Assembly (NCBI GenBank): GCA_948470475.1
Contig: OX419335.1
Coordinates: forward strand, 35,999,297 to 36,063,296
Reading direction: 5' to 3'
DNA length: 64,000 nucleotides
Source of the DNA: Galaxea fascicularis
Taxonomy: Eukaryota; Cnidaria; Anthozoa; Scleractinia; Euphylliidae
Shown piece after piece: positions 22,433 through 33,700 of this stretch. The notes below the pieces were generated by a model. The model saw only the letters and a list, made by a program, of their open reading frames with translations, was not told the origin of the DNA and searched no databases. Both the position numbers and the translations under genes were made by a program. Within the stretch, counting starts at the first letter, position 1. Each line of letters opens with the position of its first letter.

Positions 22433-24079
22433 TTAACTTGTATCCATTTTCTCAGCTGTATTCCCTTTGCTTTTCTTACTTTCAGAGTTGCTGCTGATTT
22501 GTTCTGGAACAACTGTTTAAGAAAGACAAAAGAGAGACAATTACCACCACTTTTAAGTGTATTATCTTCACTGGTTCCATACACTTTGTTATGTTGCATA
22601 TTCCAAGAATGTTTTCAAAAATCTAGAAAAAATACGTTCACCAATCCCATATACATTTGTTATTTTCATCACAAATACGTCTACTGTATGGTAAATAAAG
22701 TTGATACATTGTAAGAACTGCTAAAATAGCAGTGATAAGTGTTAGGGCTTTAAGAATCAAAATTATAGCCCTTGAGAGAAAGTTCTTATAAAAAGAAAAT
22801 CATGGATGGGTTTAGAGACCATGGGTAGATTTCAGCAGTGTACCTTCCATTGAATCGGCCTCCTTTTGTTGTCTCCTAATCTGCTTCATGATTAGCCTCT
22901 TCTTTTTTGCTGACGTTGAAGTATTTCCTGTCTTGTTGCTGCTGAAAAAGGATTCAATCAATGTCAGTGTACGTGTACTTTGGTGTGAACCAACACAGCA
23001 GAGGAGGCATGGAAAGGGTAAGCTCTGAAATTCTCTCTCCTTGCACATGGAAAATTTTCATTGTTTTTTTCTCTATGCTACTCTTGATCTCTTGCCAAAA
23101 CTCAGTGGCCTTGACCAGCCAGTTTTACACACTACTTTCTCACCTGAGAAGTAGTTGCATTAAAGAAAATCAGTGAGTTGAATTGAGCTTTCATAGGCTT
23201 TCATGTGATAGTACCAATAAATTCAAACATTTAATCAATTATTCCTTCTGAAATCTTACCCCTGTTTCATTCCCTTATTCTTCTGTTGTTTCTTCTTTTG
23301 TGCTTTTTTAACTCTTGTAAGCTTGTTAAGGTTTTTCTGAAGGGCCTGTCAAGTGAAATAAGTAAAACTGAGACAGCTGCCTGCTGTGCTGAAAGGTCCT
23401 GTTTGCTCAAAGCTGGATGGGGAGGGGGGAGGGGACAATGTTAAGATGGATGGTCATTCAAAATTAGACATACAAACTTTCAGTCAATGGGTGTTGCAGG
23501 ACAGAGGTGTATACATACAGAGCCAGAGAGCCAGAGGTGCTATATAAATGTGTAACAATGCAAGTGTATTCGCCCGTCGGAAACAGCATGAGGGTCTACA
23601 CTGTATTCCAGGTAGCATGCAATGGCATTTTTGAATAGACCATTTTACAGCTAATTGTGTGTTCAGTGACCTGACCTTTGAGTAGAAGCGAGGCTGGAGG
23701 TGACCGTGTTTTGATACAAAAAAGCAGTGAGGTCTGTATCCCAACAAGGTCACACCCAGCCTTGCTTCTACTCAAAGGCCAGGTCACTGAACACACAACT
23801 AGCTATAAAATGGGCTATTCAGTGATTTTGAAATATAGGATCAAAGAGAAAAGGAGTTAAACTTTGAATTGATAAAGAGATAAACCTGTTTGATTTTGTG
23901 ATCATTTGATTTGGACGTCATTATATGCTCTTACTTTGATCATCATTTCATTAATGAGAGCACGTGGCACAACCAGGACAGCCCGAGTACAACTTCTGGT
24001 AGAAACCCCTGAACAAATTTAATGCCTGAAAACGTATACTTACTGTTTTTGGACGATTTATAACGTTTCCTCCTGTCAT
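22433..24079 (-). CDS. C11orf98-like small basic protein, four exons
   Basis: Exons in coding order are 24044-24079, 23260-23345, 22844-22941 and 22433-22512 (stop TAA). They total 300 nt (99 residues), with phases 0, 2 and 1 all consistent. It begins MTGGNVINRPKTALQK. The middle is Lys/Gln-rich, followed by SAKKKRLIMKQIRRQQKEAD and the junction SMEVVPEQ, and it ends AEKMDTS. This parallels human C11orf98 (MGAGKINRPRT at the start, a GKKRRKLLQQIRLAQKE core, then MEVEAP and an acidic/basic tail; 123 aa). Family function is not established; the composition suggests a nucleic-acid- or nucleolus-associated basic protein, which is inference. It is head-to-head with NIT1. A read-through of exon 3 to a stop at 22812 would give an 83-residue alternative, but the exon 4 acceptor (pyrimidine tract plus TTAAACAG) and matching phase favour splicing. 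Confidence 0.72.
23633..23820. mobile_element. MITE-like fold-back element, family C copy 2
   Basis: Left GAATAGACCATTTTACAGCT and right AGCTATAAAATGGGCTATTC are inverted. Both arms carry the TGTGTGTTCAGTGACCTG box and its complement, and pairing extends about 80 bp. It lies inside intron 1 of the C11orf98-like gene. Confidence 0.75.
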
Positions 24080-24295
24080 TTTGTTGTGAACGGCACGAAG
24101 AAATAGCAAGTTTTAATATAACAGAAGTCCTCGTGGAAACCGACAGTGGAAATGTATGAATCTGCAAGCAATCAGCTGAACATTTAGTGATTTCCTACGT
24201 CATGTAACCGTCATGTACTTTGCCACAAATGTGGTCCTTATTTTCAAGATGGTGCGGGTAATTTTATGCCTCCCTGATGTGGGGAAATTAATTCA
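24080..24295. promoter_or_regulatory. Putative bidirectional promoter, C11orf98-like gene and NIT1
   Basis: Only 216 bp separate the two start codons, which point away from each other. There is no TATA box in either orientation. A CRE-like TACGTCA is at 24196-24202 and a YY1-like CAAGATGG at 24245-24252. Motif matches this short are weak evidence; the geometry is the main support. Confidence 0.5.
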
Positions 24296-27200
24296 ATGAT
24301 TTCTAGGATCACAAAACCCTTAATCGGTACCATTTCGTGTCCGGTTAAACTCGGTCTCCCGTTGGCAACAGTGAAAAATCATCGATTACACATCGGTTTA
24401 CTGTATCGGTGTGAACTGCTTTCAGCCAGGGGAATTTGTACAGGTGTGATGATGGAGAAGTCTCAAGAGTCAAAGGCTGGGGCTGCTGTTGTGGCAGTTT
24501 GTCAGATGAACTCCACCAGTGACGTGTATCGAAATCTGGGAATTTGTGAGAATCTTGTGAGAAAAGCCAAATCAAGAGGCGCTAAGGTGAGACTGATTAC
24601 ATGTACATGGCTTATTGCAGCCTAGTGGACAAGTGTGCGTGTCCTGAGCCTGAGGTACACTGGTACAGTCGAACTTTCCGTAAGCGGCCACCAAACCACG
24701 GCCTCCGATTTCCCCATTAGACCCTACATTTATAGCCTCTTCTAAGCGGAAGCGGACACTTGAAGCGCCATGATATGAGCTAACTATTACACACCAGTCG
24801 ACTCCCTTCAACCTCCTGTAAGCTTAGTGGTCATCTCCTTTCTTCGTCGCGAGGGTGTCCGCTTGTGTCGTGTTCATCTGAACAAAAACGGGTTTCATTT
24901 CTTTACAGGTTGTCTTTCTTCCTGAATGTTTTGACTATGTAGGAGAAGACCGTGAGCAGACCTTGTCCATGGCCGCCCCGCTGGAGAGCCCAAGAATGCA
25001 GGGTTTGTGTGACTTAGCTAAGGAGCTTGGCGTGTGGCTATCTCTTGGAGGATACCATGAGAAGGTTAGACTGAATAGTAACCAGATTTACATTGCGTTT
25101 GGTCTCTTATATCTGTTTAGGATTTGTCTAAGTAATCTGCCAGAAATTCTAAGGACTGCCATCTCCTCTTGAGCTACAAGGTCCTTTCTTTGAGTTCAGT
25201 TCCTGTCATGCTTTACATGTACATGTACACTGTATAGTACACATACAATGTATCTTCAGAAAAGAAAAGCTACCTCGTTCATCAGGACTGTCATTAGTGG
25301 CCAGTAACGACTTTTATAGCCGGTTACTATAATAAAATCAGCTGGCTATGCTCAGTCAGAAAATCAGTAGAACATAACAGCTTAAGGGAGATTTGTTTAA
25401 TTGTTGACCAGCTGCTTTCCCTGAGAGTCCAATTTCCAAAAATTTCTATGACGTCCCTGAGTTATACTCAGCTTATCATCATGGTTAGAACCAATCACCT
25501 ACTGGACATTATTCATACCTAACAAACTGCTAATTCAATGTCTTGTGTACATCACTTTTACAGGGTCCACCTGACGACAAAAGACTCTACAACTCACATG
25601 TAATAATAGATGACAGTGGTACCATAGTAGAAGTATACCGCAAGATACATCTGTTTGATATTGATATTGAGAATGGTCCCAGACTGAAGGAGAGTGATGG
25701 AACAATTCCAGGTGACAAAGTAGTACCACCTGTCCCCACCCCTGTGGGGAATGTTGGACTTGCCATTGTATCCTCTCGAATGAAAAACAGAATTGGGTAA
25801 ATTGTTTTGAGGAAAATATCCATATCCTTCTAATATAGTGGGGGAGGGGGGGGAATATAGGGCTGTTTTGGTTTGGGTTTGTCCCACCCCTTCTTCCTAG
25901 AAATATTTTCTGCTTGGGATTTTTGAGGTGCATCCCTCAGAATCTGTAATGATGTTCCAAGATGGGGTATGAGCGCCCCTTAAAACTTCATGATACTAAC
26001 AAGTAAACATAGAGGATTTTATCAGGCATGTTATTGAGTGATTGGCTGTCTGTCAAAGGTAAGTTTGGGCAGTCATGTAAATTACAACAAATACACAGGA
26101 TATAATTCACAACATGTGTGGACATGCAGGGGCTTCATTAGAAGCCAGCAACAAGCAAAAGCCACCGCTTACTTTGTCAGAATTTACCTTCCAGTGCCTC
26201 CTACTTTGTCTAGATTTTCACTCGAATGATAAAAAAAAAATCACCAGTTTGCCTTCTACTTTGGTTAGCTCAGACAGCTATTTCAAAATAATTTTTGAAA
26301 CCCCTGACATGCCTGTTTGCAAAATATTTGTAGTTGCTCTTCTGCCAATCTAAATTATAGTCCCAACAAATTCAGCCAATGATTAGAGCAAGTTACAGTT
26401 GAATCCCAAGTCAAGGAGGAGTTTAGATATCTCAGGAGCACTCAATGGAAATCCACAAAGAAGGCCTTATGCCTTTCTCATAACCAGAATCATGGTGTGG
26501 CTCTCTGGCCTTGCTACATCAATGTCTTATGAACTGAGATTTCAGAATATGCACAAAAGTGATGGTACTCCAATCCGATTATAGCTCCCAATGTTCAATG
26601 TGAAACATCTGTATGTGATACCAAGGCTGCACTCTAAGAAAAGTGGTTGGAAGGCCATGATCTCGAAACCCTTTAGATCCAATGTGACCAGCATATAAGT
26701 AAGTTTGTTGGAAAAATTTTGTATTTCCTGGTCGCCCGAAGGCAGAAGTAGTAATGTCACTAGGAGCCACCGGGCTCTGCTACAGCACAGCCCCGATCAC
26801 CTGTGCAGCATGGCAGGTTATTGCCTTCCTCAGGTGTCTGATGTGGCTGCATTTTGGTCATAGAAAGTTTGTGCAAGATCTGTCTTGTTGAGTCCTTGAC
26901 TAATGACTTGTGTCTTACCTAAGTGCTATGATGTCCGTTTTCCTGAGATGTCATTGGTTTTGGCGCAGCAGGGAGCGCACATACTGACTTTCCCGTCAGC
27001 CTTCACCCAAGTTACTGGATCAGCACATTGGGAGGTTTGTTTCGCTTGGCCCAAGTACACTGTCTTTTACAATGGCAGTAAAATGTTTAAGGAGAATATT
27101 AGAACACCGCCAGTTATTACTGCTATAATTTAGATTGCTGGCAGAACTTAAAGGCGAGGCTGATCCCTGGAGAAGGTCCGAAAACGAAAAGATAAAAGTA

Positions 27201-28999
27201 CTATTTGGTTCCCCGGGGAGGGGGAGGGGGTACTTCCAGAAAAATTGGGTGGGGTGTGCGGCACGCTTTCTGAAACCCTTACCCTATTTCAGACCAAAAT
27301 CTGTGATTTTTTCCTGCTCTATTTCAGACCTGCCTTAAATCAGTTCCCTAGGTCAGGTCAATGTACGCTTTTATTAAGTAGGATACAAAACTGTACAAAG
27401 GTTTGAGCTTAAAATTCCACACTATAAAGTAGGTTGCAGAATGCGCCGCCAACTCAAGTCTAGGGTGCACAAACTGTACCCTATTTCAGACCTAAATCGG
27501 TGATTTTTCGTACCCTATTTCAGACCTGATCAAAAATTTCATACCCTATTTCAGACCTGACCCTTAGCAATACCCGATTTCAGACTTGCCTTATAATCAG
27601 TTCCTTAGGTTAGACCAACGTTAAAGGCAATGTTTATACGCTTTTACTAAGTAGGATACAAAACTGTACAAAGTTTCGAGCTTAAAATTCCACACCATAA
27701 AGCAGGTTGTATAATGCACCGCCAATTCAAGACTAGAATGCATAAACCACACCCTATGTCAGACCAAAATGGTTAAAATTGATACCCTATTTCAGACCAA
27801 AACGGCTAAAGAACCATACCCTTTGGCGCTGCACATACCTCTATAGCCCATATAAGGGAGTACCCCCCCCCGGGGGGGGTTTCAATGTCAGTAACATTTT
27901 GATAGTGGTGCCTTGTCTTTACTTTTCAGGTACTGTTACGGTGTCGTGCCATTGAAAACCAGTGTTATGTAATAGCTGCGGCACAAATAGGACAGCACAA
28001 CGCAAAGAGAAGGTCGTACGGCCACGCTATGGTACGTACATCTATGGCACGTAGTCGATGTTTGGGTTGTTCTAGGTTTTTGATCTTAAGATGAATCTTT
28101 ATTTACTTTCGACCTCAAGCATTCTTTAAAAATTAAAAAACAAAAGGGAGGTTAAAACAAGCGAACACGAAAGAAAACCCAAGTATTTGCCTAAATTCTC
28201 CAACACGTTTCTTGACGAAACTAGGGAGCAATTCATGCATCCATCAGTGTTTTGAGCCATCATACTCCGACTCAGTAAACTCTTTTCTCTTGAAATGCGC
28301 ACAAAGCCGTGGGTACAAGAGCGATTTATGTCTTGCGACGGTGATACATGTTCTGAAAATTGCCTGGTCGCCGGCGCGCGGTGATTTTGTCGCGAAAAAT
28401 TCAACTCTTCGCGGTTTTTTTTTTCTGTGATTTCTTCAGCTGTAGCCATCACATCCCTTGCATCACCATCGCAAGCGAAAAATCGCTCATGTAGCCGCGG
28501 ATTTAAAGTGGTTGCTATCCCAGAGTACAAGTATTCCCGTGCCGCTCTAGTTTTTCACAGGTGATGATCTTTCCTGGTAGCGGTCATTGGCGCTAGAGAT
28601 AGACAGATAGAGATAATTCACTAAAAAAGACCTCGAGTCAGCAAAGTAAGTGACCAAACAACAAGCGATACAGCGTGGAAGTAAGCTAAAATTATCCGAC
28701 AGTGTTCGTAAATACGCAAGATCATCCTGCAGTTGGAGCTTGGGCGTACCTGTGCGTTGGAAAGAAGCGTTCAGATTTAGCTAATAGATTTTAATGTTGT
28801 TTTTCACTGTATTTCTTCCGTGTCACTCTAGATTGTGGATCCCTGGGGATGTGTGATCGCTCAGTGCGGTGAGGGAAATGACGTGTGTGTCGCAGAAATC
28901 GATCTGGATTATCTGAACAAGGTTCGCCAACAGATGCCAGTCATGAATCACAAGAGATACGACCTTTATGGAAACTTAAAGTCGAACCCGAAACTCTGA
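24296..28999 (+). CDS. NIT1: NIT1, deaminated glutathione amidase (nitrilase superfamily)
   Basis: Six exons: 24296-24586, 24909-25064, 25564-25767, 26924-27034, 27930-28031 and 28832-28999. All introns are phase 0 and the protein is 343 aa. The catalytic triad is visible: Glu103 in FLPECFDY, Lys176 in VYRKIHLFD and Cys218 in [10 protein letters not shown]. Other family blocks are [39 protein letters not shown] and YGHAMIVDPWG. NIT1 hydrolyses deaminated glutathione to 2-oxoglutarate and Cys-Gly, a metabolite-repair reaction in cytosol and mitochondria. The first 51 residues are basic and hydroxylated and could be a mitochondrial presequence, with Met52/Met53 a cytosolic start as in vertebrate NIT1; that is inference. 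No FHIT domain follows the stop, unlike the NitFhit fusion of flies and nematodes. The intron 3 donor (GTATCC) is weak but gives the exact GLAI-CYD junction. Confidence 0.93.
27211..27890. mobile_element. Repeat element with ACCCTATTTCAGACC motif, filling NIT1 intron 4
   Basis: The G-rich left end (CCCCGGGGAGGGGGAGGGGG, then TACTTCC) and C-rich right end (GGGAGTACCCCC, then GGGGGGGG) form inverted termini. The interior contains two imperfect tandem copies of about 300 bp with TAAGTAGGATACAAAACTGT at about 27377 and 27649. There are at least six copies of the box CCCTATTTCAGACC or close variants. It is non-coding and occupies nearly all of the 895-bp intron. Confidence 0.75.
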
Positions 29000-30715
29000 T
29001 CTTAATCTCGCTCTGGGGAGTAGAGACTGCTTTAGGATAGATGATAGTCACGACGAATTACTGACTGAAAAGAAAATTCTCTGTAACAGACCGCGCCATA
29101 AAATTGCTTCGGACGATCACTGGCCTTCTTAATTTGAAGTTACATTCTTCCCACCAACCAAAAAGTTCTTGTTGCGCACGAATCAACAAGCTCACACCTC
29201 GCACCCACCAACAAACTCTTGCTTTGCAGCCACCAAGCTCCAGAGTTCGATGAACAGTTGACTGGGAAGCGGACTCACTAGTCGACAAACAGTTGAAAAA
29301 TCAGGATTACTTAAGAACTTCCGAACTTCCGATGGCCATTCGAGGGCTTGGTTGCAGTACCAAAACTGTACCAAAATTGTAGACATTAAGTTCTACTAAG
29401 ACCGTAAATAAAGTCTGCGCATATAAAATATCCATTTAGAACTCAAACACTGCAAACGTTACCGCGAAAATTATACCAATTTATGATCTGGAGTAAGCTG
29501 TAATTCGAAAAATATGTAAAATAGGAAAAAAGTAACATATATATCTTACCGAGACTAACTTTTACAACATTATTACAATTTACACTGAGATAATGTATAA
29601 CCATCAATATAAAGTACACCTTACTATCTGAACAAACACCCGTGGTTACCTTTGCAGGGTTTAGCCGCGGTGATTTTTTTTTCTTATTGATAGAAACGGA
29701 AAGGGAAATAAAATTATCTTAAACCTTTAACATCCAAGTGATCAGCATGTGACTTCTCCTTAAAATATCAACACATTGTCCGGCAGACAGGTGATGAGAA
29801 TAGACAAACTTATCAACCAGTGTTCTCTTGATGTAACCCCAAATTCTCTTAACTAATGTACAAGGAACTGTATAGCAGCTAGAAAGGAGAATTAATAATC
29901 AGTCGAAGGGTTAAATATTAGTCCTTACTTTTGTAATGTAAGAAAAAATGGAACACAAGGAATGAACTATTATTTTGAATTCACCTTTTCATTAAATACA
30001 GGAAGCACAATTTCTTTAAATATGTTTTATCTAATATTTCATAAGTAGTTCAGACCACAAAAATCCTCTCTTTTAGTAGACTAATAATAATATATAATAA
30101 AATATATATCGCCATTTAAAATTGTGATCTTTTCTACGTGCTACCAAGTCGAAACCTTTGCTTATCAAGTGATCAGCTTTTATAACTGTGCATGCCATTA
30201 TAGATAAATAAATTAACTGACGTTTAAAAGTTGTGTAAAGATGTCAGGTATCAAGACTCCTAGTGTAGTCGCCATTTTTCTACGACCGGTTGACAGTATT
30301 CAGCTGAGTATTGCCTTGTTGTTGTACCGCGACTATCGGCGTTCTTTAATATAGAAATATTCAACGCAAAAATATTCTTCCTCATCTCCAATATCTCCCT
30401 TGTAGCAGGGAACTCCAATATGTCTCTTCAAGATTTGAATTTGTCTTCTTTGGAAAATTTCTACTGATTCGAATGCGTCGCCTTCCCGGCAAACGTTCTC
30501 GACTTGCCTTAAGTGCAACCTGGAGAAGACACGGGTCAAAGTGCAAGTCACCTAAACTGCTCTACAATCACATCAACAAATACCCCCAAATTAGCTTATA
30601 CCAAATGCAAACGTTAACGCGTCGATGCGTTTATTTTCACAAAGGGAGCTGGTAGTCTCCTTGAAACACGTTAACTCGGTTTCAATTATTTATTTCGCAG
30701 AGTCCATGACAAAAG
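29000..30715. other. Convergent 3' intergenic region, NIT1 and VPS13B
   Basis: An AATAAA at 29407-29412 is the likely NIT1 poly(A) signal, giving a 3' UTR of about 0.4 kb. On the minus strand, AATAAA complements lie at 30689-30694 and 30630-30635 for VPS13B. A family A MITE is at 29719-29914. The rest is AT-rich, with no supported gene and no FHIT-like histidine triad. Confidence 0.6.
29719..29914. mobile_element. TTAA-flanked MITE, family A copy 2
   Basis: TTAA occurs at 29719-29722 and 29911-29914. Internal GCAGACAGGTGATGAGAATA and TAACTAATGTACAAGGAACT match the copy at 11219-11430 closely. The termini are more worn than in copy 1. Confidence 0.7.
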
Positions 30716-33700
30716 CTACGATTCTAAACTGCAATTCCTCTTAGCTGAGTGAAACTGTAACACCAGAGTCCTGCGTAACATTGGATCAAGAAGCAAGACG
30801 AACTTCTGACCAGCACACGTCAGATCACTCTCAGAGGTGTCCTGGGGAGAAATCTGCTCCAAAGCCTGAGCCCGTGCGTCTCTGAGAAACTGCCTTAAGC
30901 GGTCTGAATCACCACTGTCATGCACACCGCCATCTTCCTCGTCCCTTTCCTTAGCGATCACTGGCTGGTTTAAAATGGAAACGTTTCTGTTGTCTTCCTC
31001 GTCTTCTTGTAAGTCAATATCCCGAATAAAAAGAGTTTGCTGAATGGTGTCCACTGACGAGCCCACGATGAAAAGGGTGTCTCTGGTCAGCAGAATTGTG
31101 CCTTCGTAGTCATGCCCGGATGACGTCACGACAGTAGCGTCTAAGTGGAGAAGCAGGTCAGTTTCGCTTTGGTTATGAAGCATTTTCCTGCAAATCAAAC
31201 ACAACAACGTGCGGTCAAGTTATCGAATATTGGTGTGCACGAACGAAGATCATCAATTATGTTCAAATGCGGTCAACAGGAAGGCAATGAAACTTGTGCT
31301 AAGAGTAGGTATTCCAAAACTATGGACTGTCTCACTCAAGGGAGTGAACCGGCTTTATCGTATCCAAAGTAAAGTCATTTCCTTACCAATTAAGGTGAGC
31401 TTGACCAATTTATAACAATTTACGAGTACCGTGATATAAAAAAGTGAAGAGAGAAACGAGTGTGAAGTTTCTTACCAAAAGTACTTCAGATGACTATTTT
31501 TGGTGCCGTACTCCAATCTGTCTCCAGGGGTGAACAGTCTGCTTGGCAGCTGTGTTAGTCCAGCACCCTGTAGGATTCCCTGTCCCGTCTGCGACACCAG
31601 CTCCATGGCTCCACCCAATGGCTTGGTAACCACACCAATCAGTCCTTTCCCCACCCCTGTAATGACACCGCTGGCTGCCTCTCGCACATCATTGGCTCGC
31701 CGTATTCCCTGAATAGGTTGATCTACTATGCCAGCGACTGCCCCAAGAATACTGAGACCAAATCCTCCTAGGCCTTGAGACAAACCTGCATAGAAAACAA
31801 GGATATCGCATGTCTTTCCACTACAACGGCGAGCTTTGGTTTATATTTGCGTGTGAATAATGACGGACCATTACGCGTAAAGGCTTCCCCAGTACGTTGG
31901 TACTGCTACGCGGCTTGTGTAAACTGCAATGTGACACTTATTTGCAGCACATCCCAACTAAACTATTTTAGCTTGCACTTTGATTTTTTTAATGTCACCA
32001 GCCCTGATATCAACAAACGCATTTTTCTTCGATTTTGCCCATGTTTCTTACGGCACCAGTAAGGATATTTCATGTTTCGTGATCATTCAATTAATTCTCA
32101 TGACCTTTGTAGTTCATCAGATGATGACACTTCAAGGAGAAATTAGATAGTGGTCACTTTTATGGATGGAAGAATTGACTGAGTTAGTAATTACCTGTTA
32201 ACACTCTCTTTGGTCTTCTGCATCTCTGCTCCTCTAGTAGCCTCAGATGTTCTTCATCCATACTGAGCCGGTCCAGATTGCGTGCCATGCTCGACGCAAG
32301 ACTCGTAATGGAAGTCAGCGCACCAGTGGAGAGATGCCTCACAAATGATGACATCCCTCGAGACATACCGGACACGAAAGCTCCCGGCCCGCGGGTAAGC
32401 CCGTCATAAGGCAGATAAAAGAAATCAGCCACTCCTTGGCTGAAGCTACGGACTAACCCCGCGGGATTCCCGAGAAGCTCCAGGGATCCTAGCACCCAAC
32501 CTGCTTTAAACAGTGCCGCGGTCACATAGTGATAGGTGAGCTTCTGAAAGAGCGCTGGGGATGGGAGAAAAACTGGAGACAGATGAAAATGGCCGAGTGA
32601 CAACGGCGAATCGTCTACTGATAGGAAGAGTTTTGCTGAGGCATGAAGCGTGACGTTCAATGTCACTGGCGTGATCTTCAGCTCTCCCATTACGAATGGC
32701 TGAATGTTAGTTTGCGTTACGTCTAACACTTTGGTCAGAGGGCTTCGAGTTGATTCACGCGAATAAAGTATTAAAGGAGGCAAGAACGAAGTCACAACGT
32801 CACCGAGACGGTAAAGAAAAGAATCCTCTATATAAAATGTTACTGGTTGAAGGTAGATGTCCACACAGTTGAGGAAGATGTCACTTACACATGTACCAGG
32901 CTCATACAGGCATTTGATACTGATCAGCGGTTTAACTCCTGAGCGAGAAGCTGGTCTCTTTGGTAATGGAGTCTTCCTTGGCGATAACGGAGCAACGCTT
33001 GGTGCGAGGATCACTGAAAACTCGTAAGTATCGTCTTCCAATTGGTTATCAATCTGGAATGCTCCAATGCGTAATGTTAACTCAGGACATACACGACCAT
33101 AGTCGCCAGGGCTTGTTTTCAACGAATGCGTTAAGGCCACACCTTCGGCTGTCATTCGGAGAACTTCGTAAGGATTTCGGAAGTTCGTAACTTCGTCTAT
33201 AACTGTCAAACTAAGCTGACAGATAAACAAATCTACGTTTATGTCCGATTGAGAAGAAGATACGCACTGACGGGTAACCGACTCGGAAGATTCTTTATCG
33301 TACGGCTGAATTTGTACGCGAGTGCAAAGACGTTCGTGAGTTACAATTATCAGCACTTGCCCCCTCCCTGGTAGGGTGAGGCAGTCCTTCCCTGAAGAGT
33401 TCAAATCGAAGCCCTTACTCCAGCCCTGAGGGACTTGAGTTGTCACGTTAATAGCAAGTTCACCTCGCTCGCCTTCCTCTTCGGACATTTCCACCACATT
33501 TACGTCATACAACGCTTGAATGTGCATCTCGGGAAGCCTTTGCACCTCGCTTGACGTCGCAAACCATTCGCGCATAACCGGAAGCTCGTAGTGGGTAAAA
33601 CTGAAAGCTGCAACTTCCGGAATTTCCCCTAATCCTTGCGTTTGCTCCATGATGACAATTTTTTCAGAGGAACCACTAACGTGACTGGGGCTCTGCGGAG

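Noticed and set aside
22812..22843. Unspliced read-through end of C11orf98-like exon 3 (stop at 22812)
   Set aside because: Kept only as an alternative. The GAAG|GTACAC donor, phase match and human-like MEV junction favour splicing to exon 4.
24655..24860. Possible MITE with AAGCGG boxes in NIT1 intron 1
   Set aside because: The boxes are suggestive but I could not define termini or a second copy in the window.
29000..30715. FHIT domain downstream of NIT1 (NitFhit fusion)
   Set aside because: No H-x-H-x-H-like histidine triad in any plus-strand frame, and the NIT1 stop is clean.
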